A DNA stretch of 18,017 bases, taken from Phoronis ovalis (lineage: Eukaryota > Phoronida > Phoronidae). The position numbers and the translations under genes were made by a program. Positions within the stretch are counted from its first letter, which is position 1, and each line of letters starts with the position of its first letter. The notes under the pieces are model-generated. The model worked only from the letters and a program-made list of their open reading frames with translations, ran no database searches and was not told the DNA's origin. This document shows positions 1 through 10,100 of this stretch, in pieces. Where the stretch lies: the NCBI GenBank assembly GCA_028565635.1, contig JAOXYB010107492.1, positions 2,985-21,001 of the forward strand, in the 5' to 3' direction.

Positions 1-651
1 GCTAAAGAAGAGTGTATAGTTTTAGAAGACATATGCCAAACTCTTGTAGAAGGCAAGATTATTATTCTGTTAGGGGTTTGCCATGTTGTAGCCACTACAA
101 TATTGCCTACCTATATATAAGGAATGCATAAAGAGCTTTTAATTAATTACATAGAAAAACATGAAAGACTGCATCTAGTCTATCCTTTTTCTATTAATAT
201 TTATTTTATTGTATTATTGAAAGAAACCTTATTTATAGAATCGGATTTATATTTTTTTCTCTCAGCATTTTTAATATCACTAACTCCTGATGTCACAAAA
301 CGCCTGATCATAGCTAATTATTCTTACACTTCAAAATACTGCTAAATTTCCTTACAGACATGAATGTACATGGCTTGTCAAAATAACTGCTAACTTTCCT
401 TACAGACGTATGAATGGACATGACACATAAGACTAGTAAAACTATTTGAACATTAAATAAATAAATACCATATCTTCCTTTCTGAATGCAGCATGAAATA
501 TTAATTTCAATTAAAATTGCGATTTTCTTATATTTCAACAGATCTAATAAATGCTTCATACAGTCAAGAAACTGCTTTCCTTTATGAGAATTTATGAATT
601 TATAGAAATGCCACATTTTTTAAAGAAACTGAGTTATTTTATCTGTAACAG
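1..651. other. Upstream stretch with no supported exon
   Basis: AT-rich sequence with short open frames in both directions that show no recognisable motif. A 39-codon frame open at the left edge (1-117) ends at TAA and is unassigned. The only structure seen is a 48-bp direct duplication. This is either 5' flank or, more likely, intron upstream of the 1054 exon, since that exon needs an earlier in-frame exon. Confidence 0.5.
339..432. repeat. 48-bp direct duplication
   Basis: CTGCTAAATTTCCTTACAGA at 339 recurs as CTGCTAACTTTCCTTACAGA at 387, and the following bases (TGAATGTACATGGC / TGAATGGACATGAC) also match with a small gap. Two imperfect copies in tandem, period 48. Confidence 0.75.
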
Positions 652-834
652 AGCTCTCCGTCAAAAGGCCGAGTACACGTATTTGTGAGTGCAGTTGATA
701 ATTAAAGCTAGCAATTGATGATTTAGGTAAATTCACATGTAACATTGTACAAGGTTTATCAGTAACAGGTAAAAGAAATCTAATCTGAATTTTGAAATGA
801 TTAAAATAACTCTCAAGAAATACTTTTAAGCCTT

Positions 835-912
835 AAACAGATTAAAACATGTTAAAACAGATTAAACAGATTAAAACATGTTAAAACAGATTAAACAGAT
901 TAAAACATGTTA
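835..912. repeat. 29-bp tandem repeat, about 2.5 copies
   Basis: ATTAAAACATGTTAAAACAG starts at 841, 870 and (partly) 899, spaced exactly 29 bases, followed each time by ATTAAACAG. The copies are nearly identical, so this is a young minisatellite just upstream of the exon at 1054. Confidence 0.9.
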
Positions 913-974
913 CCTTTAGAAAGTGTTACTTTCTAGAAAAAAGCTACAGGATTTCAGAAAATGTAGAAATAAAG

Positions 975-1027
975 AACTGTGAGGCCATACCATAGTTAAA
1001 ACTGTGAGCCATACCATAGTTAAAACT
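975..1027. repeat. 25-bp tandem duplication
   Basis: AACTGTGAGGCCATACCATA at 975 and AACTGTGAGCCATACCATA at 1000 differ by a single missing G. Both are followed by GTTAAAACT. The second copy ends about 26 bases before the acceptor at 1053. Confidence 0.88.
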
Positions 1028-1053
1028 TCTAATCTAATATTGTGTACTTGTAG

Positions 1054-1166
1054 CAAGAACAGGAGAAGCAATGGATTCCTGCACATGTGAAAATGCGCGT
1101 TTGTTCTCGTTTTGTTGTGGACGCCCCAAGGGACACTGGATTGCAACGAGAGCCTACACGACTGGA
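1054..1166 (+). CDS. TRPM2-like exon 1 of the model: N-terminal WIP segment
   Basis: Codons 1-37 plus two bases. The exon follows a TTGTAG acceptor and ends at a strong GTGAGT donor. Read from CAA at 1054, it contains QWIPAHVKMRVCSRFV, which aligns with the conserved W-I-P...K...C..F-V segment just before the first Cys-rich motif of TRPM2. Its phase-2 end fits the single leftover base opening the exon at 5272, giving an Asp codon and then IKKK. An in-frame TAG lies at the acceptor itself (1051-1053), so the reading frame must continue from an upstream exon. An AG at 1061-1062 gives an alternative in-frame acceptor three codons later. An ATG-led frame also crosses this stretch on +, but it has no TRPM similarity. 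Divergent, hence lower confidence than the later exons. Confidence 0.75.
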
Positions 1167-4100
1167 GTGAGTTATACATAATAAAATTAAAGTTTTCTAA
1201 ACAGAACTAAATGCTTATGATTGTTATCATTGCTGCTATATCCTTATAGGACAGCAGCTTTGTTATAACCCTTGGCTGGTTATAGAAACAAGAATTTTTT
1301 TGTAAACAAATAGAAACTTTTGCTTTTGTAGAGCTCTTCTAATAATAATTGTTCAAGGAGTAAGAAACTACGGGAAATAGGAAGGTACAATTGAAAAGTA
1401 AATAATGGCAATGTGATTTTAAATTGTGACGTGTATTTTTGAAGAAATACGCCATTAACGATATTTTGGTAATAGTGTTATTATTTCATCTTTAATGTTA
1501 GCATATTTTTTTTTTTGTAAATATTGTGAGTGCGTGTAAGGAACGTATATAGTTATTTTTAAGGTATACTTTTATCAATATACCTGAATAAATTACATAA
1601 ATGTTTTGAAGTGTATCTCGTCTGCAACGGCAGCGCCTAGATGATACAGAATAAGTATTTGTATGTGGTAATACATGAGAAATATTTCTCGTTTGTTACT
1701 TTTTTTGTTTACACCTCCGTTAAGAAGTTAAATATAATTAAAGTTAGATGAATATGTAGTTTGTGATTTAGCATTTAGCACAGGGTATATTTTTTACACT
1801 TATCAAAGCTTTATTTATCACAGGGTATACTTTTATTCTTGTATATTTACCGACTGTATATTTTTAGTAAATATTTCTTTACCACAGGGTGTAATTCTTG
1901 GAAAACACATTTATGACAGGTATTAAAAAATGAGGTTCGTAAATTTTTCCATATTTATATTTGCCACAGGGTATGTAATGTACAAGTGAATTTTACACAG
2001 GGTATCTATTTTGGGAGAATTATTTATGACAGGGTATATTTTTCATGTTTTATCATATATGACAGGGTATATTGTTGGTGATGTTTATTTATCACAGGGT
2101 TAAGGTTTTTTTATCCTGAGTCGCACACCCCTATAAACTTAAGGGTCAGGGTTTTTTACAACAGCCCTATAAAATTAAGGGTCAGGGCTTTTTACCCTCG
2201 GCCGCACACCCCTATAAACTTTTGTCAAGTACCCTCCCTGGATTAGAATATAGTACATATGGGCATTAGGTCTTAAAAATAGAATGATTAAAATGTGATG
2301 CTTCAGCATATATTGACAGTGTTGTCCATAAAATAATGTATACATGTTCCAGGGCCAATGCTATTATTTATGTAAACCTACAACATGGATACATAAAATG
2401 TTGATAAATAATACAAGGTTTACGGACTAAAGTTCATTGGTGCCCTGAACAAGTACAAGTTTTTTGTGGAGAACACTGATTCATATGGCATACATTTATG
2501 ACTAAGTATTTGAAAAAATTGTTATAGAAAGAAAATGTGTTTTATTTAGTCAGTCATTGCAGCTTTGTTCATGAACAGGTTTGTAATAGGGATATATAAG
2601 TGTACTGTAGAAATTGCTGGCATTAATCTGAAGAAAGGAATGAACTTTTATTAAATGAGGTTAGTATTTTTGTACTACAGACAGACACATCAGATTAGGA
2701 GCTATTTTACTACAGGAGCACAAAGATAAACTTTTTTCAGTAGGATATGCCAGCAAAAAGCTGACAGAATGTGAACAACAGTATGCTGCAGTAGAAAAGG
2801 AATGCATGTCCATAATATGGGCCATTAATAAGTTTAAAATGTACTTGTATGGGAGGGAGTACGAAGATGTCGCCATTGTCGTCATATGTAACACTTTCTT
2901 TGTCTTCACTCTCGCGATAACAACTTTTGACCTTGATTACTTCCAATATGGCCGACTGGCGGCCATGGTTGTTCCCGAGAGGGCACATAATGTTGTGTCT
3001 ATGGCCGCGTAGACGAATCGCTACCTGGACGATTCAAAGGTGGTTCTAGGAAGGCCATAGACTGGTGGGCGTAATAGGCTAGGAGACATTTTAAAATGAC
3101 CTTGACAAGTAGGTCAAATGCTGTAACGGTTCTTGGACATTTTTTGCCGTGCATAACACTTTCTTTGTCTCGCAGTAACTGGTTTAGTTTTTATCCGATC
3201 AGCTCCATATTCGGTACACAGTAAGTACAGGACAATGTACAGGTAATTTTACCCAGATTACTTCCAATATGGCCGACTGGTGGCCATGTTGATTTGCGAA
3301 ATTGCACGTTATAATAACAGCTTCAGTTTTTATCCAATCAGTTTCATATTCGGCACAGAGTAAGTACAGGACGCAGTACATGATATGTGTAATTTTGACC
3401 TATATTACTTCCAATATGGCCGAACAGTGGCCATATTTGTTCTCGAGAGCACATAACATTGTGTTTATAGCCGATAAGACAAAGCCCTAGCTGGGCGATT
3501 CATAGGTGGTTCACGGAAGACTATTGGTTGTTTGGTGTAATAGGCTAGGAGACATTTTAAATGCCATTACGAATCTTCGGTATTTTTTGCCGTTCTTAAC
3601 ACTTTCTTTGTCTCACAATAACTGCCTCGGTGTTTATCCGATTACCTCCATATTCTATATTTTAGATACAGAATAAGTACAGGTCAAAGTAAAGGTTATA
3701 ATATTGATCCAAATTGCTTCCAATATGGCCGACTGGCAGCCATGTTTGTTCCTGAGCGGGCACGTCGTAATAACAGCTTCAGTTTTTATCCAATCAGTTT
3801 CTTATTTGGTGCAGAGTAAGTACAGGTAGCAGTACAGGCTATATGTAGTTTTGTTATAGTTTACTTCCAATATGGCCGACTGGCGGCCATGTTTGTTCCC
3901 AAGAGGCACATAATGTTGCGTCTATCGCAGCGAAGATGAAGCACTGCCTGGACGATTCAAAGGTGGTTCTAGGAAGGCCATAGGTTGGTGGGCATACTAG
4001 GCTAGATGACATTTTAAAATGACCTTGACAAGTAGGTCAAATGCTGGTATGAATCTTCGACATTTTTTACTGTGTATAACTTTCTTTGTTTCGCAATAAC

Positions 4101-7100
4101 TGCTTCAGTTTTTATCCGATTAGCCGATACAGAGTAAATACAGGACAAAGTACAGGTAATATATAATATTAATCCAGATTACTTTCAATCTGGCTGACTG
4201 GCTGCCATGTTTGTTCCCGAGAAGGCACATAATGTTGCGTCTATAGCGACAAAGACGAAGCGCTACCTGGAAGATTCAAAGTTGGTTCTAAGAAGGCCAT
4301 AGGTTTGTAGGCGTAATGGGCTAGGTGACATTTTAAAATGACCTTGACAAGTAGGTCAAATGCCGGTACGAATCTTCAACATTTCTTACCGTGCGTAAAA
4401 CTTTTTGTCTCACAATAACTGCGTCAGTTTTTGTCTAATTAGCTCCATATTCAGTACAGAGTAAGTACAAGTTATGTATAATATTGACCCACATTACTTC
4501 CAACGTGGCTGACTGGTGGCCATATTTGTTCCTGAGAAGGCATGTCACGTTGCGTTTATAGTCGAAGCGCTAATTGGACGATTCAAATGTCGTTCTAAGA
4601 AGGCCATAGGTTGGTAGCCCAAATGGGTCACTTTTTCACAAATTAATCCCTAAAAATGGATTGACTTTTCACAGAAATGTCCGTAAAGATTGGTCCACAC
4701 TTTACAAATTACAATAATATCTTGTTCCTACATATAAACACAATACAAATTCTTCATTATGTATACCTATCTGTTAACACCAAAATTTGTTATACAGCTG
4801 CTCAGTTGCTCCACAATGCAAACATCATCATGCTTTAACTAATTCCTAACATAACTGTCAAAGGACATTTTCTACTTCCTCTAACAGGTGTCGCTACGTA
4901 TCAAGCATACATGCTGCACATCTAAAACAATATCGATTTACAAACTTACATATCTTCCAAATACATGTTTTTAATTACAAAAAAAAAATCAAATATGGTC
5001 ACACATCTCTTCTACACATTGCATTTTTAGCAGCTCGTCGTAACCTTTAGGTTATGGCCTTGTTAATGTTTTCTTGAATGTTGTAAAGAAAAATCATGAT
5101 TTTGCGTATATGGTATTCTATAACAATTGATGTAGTACTTAAATAATTATGTACTGTCTCTGCTACTAATAGTGGGTAGATCTAACATTATTTGCAAGTT
5201 CATAACTAGTGGAAATTAATGATAATTTATGCAGCTATAAAGATTTATGATTTTCTTTGTTATTTTCGCAGCATTAAGAAGAAAGCTAGCACGAAAGTCC
5301 ACATGTGCAAATGCGGCTACTCAGAAGAGGAACACACGCCAATAGCTCGTGGCAACCGAGGTGACCCTAGTGAAGACTGGCGCATGTCGTCACACACTAA
5401 GCCCGGGCAAACTGATGCTTTTGGTGAAATTGAATTTAGTGGATATGGATCCAACATGGCGAAGGTACTAAACGACAGTAAACTGATGAGAAACATTTGA
5501 GATAATATGAACCCTCAGAACTGTTTCAGAAGTAGATATATAAGAATTAACTTGCATCTTGCAACCCAGCCACATAAAGTTGCACACATTGAGTAACTTG
5601 GAGATTAATAGTAGGTTTTGATTAATGAAAGTCATTCTGTATAAGAAGGATTTGCATACTTACATTGTGTTTATTTGACTTGAATTTTAGTATGTTCGTG
5701 TTGCACAAGATCAGGATATGGGTACAATGAAAGATTTGCTTCTTGACCAGTGGCAGTTACAGCCGCCTAATCTTTTAATATCAGTCACTGGAGGGGCTAA
5801 GAATTTCAACATGGCTCCTCGATTAAAAACAATCTTTCACAGGGGTCTAATGAAAGTCTCTCAAAGTACAGGTACCATATTTTCTTACTCAAGCAAAGTA
5901 CTCCGGTTTGAGTTGCATGGGTTTTTGAGTCCTGTCATGATGAGAACTGAAATCATTGGCATTACGTTTAGTCTGTGTTCTGTTACTTAATTATAAATCA
6001 CGGCATGCAGTTGATATTCCAACCATGTGCTTGTATTTGGCATAACTTAGTTTCATAAACTTTGAGTCAGGTATTGTTCAATTCTTTGTAAATTAGGCGA
6101 GACCAAATACAAAACTTGTGCGATCGCTTCAAATTTTGGCTTTTTAATTTTATTGTAAAAAAATCATTAAAAAACAGTCCGACCGACTCGGTTTTTAAGG
6201 GCCATTAAATGCTTTTTTTAAAATAAAACCTGACCAACTCAATTTTTGTGGGCTTTCACCTGTTAAACAATTTATAGTTTTGGTATTATGGCTTTAGTGT
6301 AACCTAAAATTTAACATTTTCTCTTCTACTTCGTCTGGATAACAATTAAAGCTACAGTAATTATACAAAGATTCCTGTTTTTAAAATTGCATTTGATTTG
6401 TCATGTTTAACTATATTATGAAATACATGTTTTTTTGCAATCATTTTATCTATGTTTCAGGAGCCTGGATCATTACTGGGGGTACTAATGCTGGGGTTAT
6501 GAAATACGTAGGTGAGGCAGCAAAGGCTTCTGGGATAGCTTCAGCTAAAGACAGACTGGTAACAATCGGCATTGCATCCTGGGGCATCATCCAAGATAAA
6601 GAATGTCTAGTCAGTAAAACGGTTCGTGAAGTTATTCCAACTAGCCTTCCTCTCATGCTCACATTTAAAGTCTACCGTATTTTCTCAAATAATCACCCTG
6701 GGCGATTATTTAAAGAAAATGCTTTTATGGGGTGATTATTAGAGGGGGCCATTAATAGAGAGGGGGCGATTATTAACTTTGTACTCCTGGCATGAATATT
6801 TAAGATTGTTTAATTCTATTGTTTGCGATACATAATCATTGTGTAGTTTATCAAGAAACAAAATTGGTTATTTAATTATTATTTCACAGTAACATATTTT
6901 ACAAAGTACATGGACAATACAAAAACAAAAAAGCAACTAATAAACAATACTAAGCATAACTACTAATGTGAACTACAATATGACTATACTATTAATACAG
7001 ATATATGTGTAAACTATACATACTCATACATACATACACCCATGAATACCTGCATGTATGTGTCCATGTACACGGTAACATATACACACATACAAATACT

Positions 7101-10100
7101 TCTAATAATATATACAAGTACCGATATATGTAGTAAAAAATTGATCAAATAGCACTATAATAATGATTGCTGGGAGGACCTTATTTTGAACAGTTTGGAC
7201 ACATTAATTTATATTTAACAGTCTTGTACCAGTTGACGCTTTCATGTCTTCATAATACCCCTCCTTTCGGATAAATGCTAAGGCTCTCGAAAGAATATCA
7301 ATTTTAAAGGAGTATTGAGGGCCAGAAATATTTAATTATTTTATTAATCGTAATTTTATAATGTGTACATGAATAATATCATGTTGCACATCATATTTCA
7401 GGAAGGTCTCTGGCCTGCTAGTTATAAAGCAGAAGGCAATGTCAAATGTGAAGCTCCTCTTGATATCAATCATTCCCATTTTATTTTGGTTGATAATGGT
7501 ACGCAGCACCAGTTTGCTGTGGAGATAGACTTCAGAGGAAAGCTAGAAAGAGCAATTTCTCAGATGAGAACGAATTCTGCAGACAAAAGCACAGGTAATA
7601 AAAACCAAACTAGTATAACTATCTTGTCAAAAATAGTTTGACTATTTCAAAATTAATAAATATTATTCTTTCGATGAGTTGAAGTCAAGTTTCAGCTTTC
7701 ATCATCTCCAAAAATCTTGTGTTCTCTTTTGCCGGGATTGTGTCTTTCCATACAATTGCTGAATTAATACAATATTATTATTATATAACATTTATTAAAT
7801 ATTAAACACGGTTAAATCTATTTACAGTTGGAGTAACTGTACCGATAGTTCAACTGGTTCTAGAAGGTGGTCCAGGAACCTTAGAAACATGCCACTCAGC
7901 TATCCATAATGGAACACCAGTGGTTGTTGTTGCTGTAAGTACGATTTGTTACTAGCTTTTCTTGAACATAATAAACTTGAAAGTTTTGCAAGTGATCACC
8001 AGAGGAGTATGTCAAGAGACCTTTGGTGATGTTTCTAGCTGTAACACTTATAATAATTTTTTTAGATTCAAATTATGTAGGACTTGACTGTAAAAAAACT
8101 GAGTACGGTGTATTTACCCTGGCTTGTTGACATGATTAGCTAGTTCCTAAAAGTTGTGCTTTAATTTCATTTTTAGATATTATAACTGTACAGAAATCAA
8201 AAAAAATGGAATTGAGGCTGCTGTATCAAAAATTAGTTCAAAAATTGTGTTTGTTTACCTTCATCTTGTGCTTGCAGGGTTCTGGGAGAGCCGCTAATAT
8301 TTTAGCGTATGCATGTTCAGCGGCTAAAATGGAAGACATAGAAGTCACAAATGAATATAGCCAAAAAGAGATGAGGCAAGTTATTGCTAATAAATATTTT
8401 AATCTGGAAACTTGAAACTTAAAGACTGATATTCAGTGGTATGTTATGAGAGGGTCAGATCAGTAGCAGGTTACGCATGTTGATATCTCCTGGACTTTCA
8501 GCCTATCCTCTTGTAGCAGAAATAAAATATAAATATTAACTGCATATAATTACAGTTTATTATCAAGCAATGCATTTAACAAGGAATAATCTTACCAATT
8601 TTGGTTCAGCTGTTTTATAAGCTTATAAAAACAGAATGTTTTATTGTGTTGAGCAAAGCAAACCCTGTGACAGAAATGCATAACACACAAATTGTGAAAT
8701 GCACAATACACCTCTGTCAGTAATAGTTAAATCAGAAAAAGTGACTTTTTATTTGACCAGTTTGCAATACAATTCATGTGCCTTGGCAATGGCACAATAA
8801 AGAAATGTATGGTGAATCATTGGATATTTGGCAAAAATAATTATATCCTGCTATTACATAGATTTACAGCTAGTCAGCTAAGTTGAGTTTTGTGCAATTA
8901 GAATTTAATTAAATATAGCTTTTAAACTCTTCAAAACGTTTTGAAATTATTTATTTTCATTTTTTAAAATATTTTGGTGACAACTGTGAGTTTTACCATT
9001 CTTCTCTCAGATGATGTTTTCCTTAATTGTTGCCTGTCTTTTTGCTTGCAGAAAAGTGGTAATTATCGATGAAAATCTAAAACTGGAAATTTCCAGACTT
9101 GTTAAAGATGAGTGGGGAGAAGGGAAACTACAGCAGAGGGTACAGTGGGTTCTGGACTGTATCAGCAAGCCGAAGCTTATCAGTGTGTACAGTATGGACA
9201 AATCATCGGTAGATATCGACTTAGCTATACTACAAGCACTTTTCAAAGGTAAACTATTATTAGATGGAAGCCCAAGAGATCTTTTGTGTACAGTAACTTA
9301 GGGATTCCTGCGTGTTGCAAGACTTCATGATTTGAAGCAGAGGTAGACTACTGACCGTCTGTGCTTTCTGGTTATATATATATTAGATATTAATAACGGT
9401 ACTTGTCAGTTCCATAGTTTTTGTATTGTTAAAATGTTTCTGTTTCTACGTTTGACGGATAAAATGATGTTGGGTCATTAATTGGGATTCTTGTCCTGAT
9501 ATAATGGTTTCAAAACTGAATCAAATCAAAGATAATGTTAATATGAAATGGATGATTGTATAATTGTAAAAGAAAACTGCAGTTGTATTGTTAATCCTAT
9601 TAGATATTATTTTTAAAATTACAATAAATTATCAATAAGAACAATGGAAATATATGAAAAAATACTTTAAATTTATTCTAATTTTAGTAGTGTTTGTACA
9701 TAGCCTTCAAGTAGTTTACTACTAGAGGTTCTATTGAACCTATCACAGTAGGTCGAGTGTGACGACACCCGGTGGATGAAACAAACGTGTATTTACAAAA
9801 CAGCCATAAATAAATGACAGATAAAAGGCTAAAAGTGCACAGTGCAAGATAAAAACCACTACTATATACTACCCTAAATAGCTAGACCTTGGATAATGGG
9901 CAATGCCAGCCTCTGAAATGAATAGCTGTTGTCTGCTGACACTGCTTCCATAGACAGGCTATTCCATACAGGAATTGTTCTCACAAAGAAGTCATGGCTG
10001 GTGTTCTTATTAGCAGTAAAATGGTGTATGTATGAAAGTTGCCCCATTCTTTTGATTTTCTTTTGCAGCTGGAAAGTACCAGTTGCTTGATCAGCTTAAG

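Larger units (their letters stand above)
1167..5271 (+). other. Large first intron, repeat-rich
   Basis: Runs from GTGAGT at 1167 to the CGCAG at 5267-5271. It separates the WIP exon from the CKCGY exon and holds nearly all the tandem repeats and retroelement debris listed for this window. Outside those, 1167-1770, 2221-2670 and 4620-5271 are plain AT-rich sequence with no coding or RNA signal that I can see. All open frames inside the intron come from repeats. Confidence 0.75.

Noticed and set aside
1-117. 39-codon frame open at the window start as a possible last exon of a neighbour
   Set aside because: No recognised motif, no acceptor visible within the window and no polyadenylation context; too weak to call.
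124-345. 73-codon open frame near the left edge
   Set aside because: AT-rich, no motif, no splice or promoter context; looks like chance.
1071-1178. ATG-led frame MDSCTCENARLFSF across the first exon
   Set aside because: The neighbouring frame holds the TRPM signature and the right splice phase; this one has no similarity and would not join exon 2 in frame.
2148-2192. Telomere-like AAGGGTCAGGG repeats
   Set aside because: The motif is not TTAGGG and occurs only twice in a larger 37-44-bp unit, so an interstitial telomere is not supported.
2806-3012. 68-codon open frame on + and overlapping minus-strand frames
   Set aside because: They run from the gypsy fragment into the tandem array and are repeat-derived, not genes.
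2886-4617. CRISPR-like array
   Set aside because: Units of about 147 and 315 bp with no short direct repeat and unique spacer pattern, in a eukaryotic intron.
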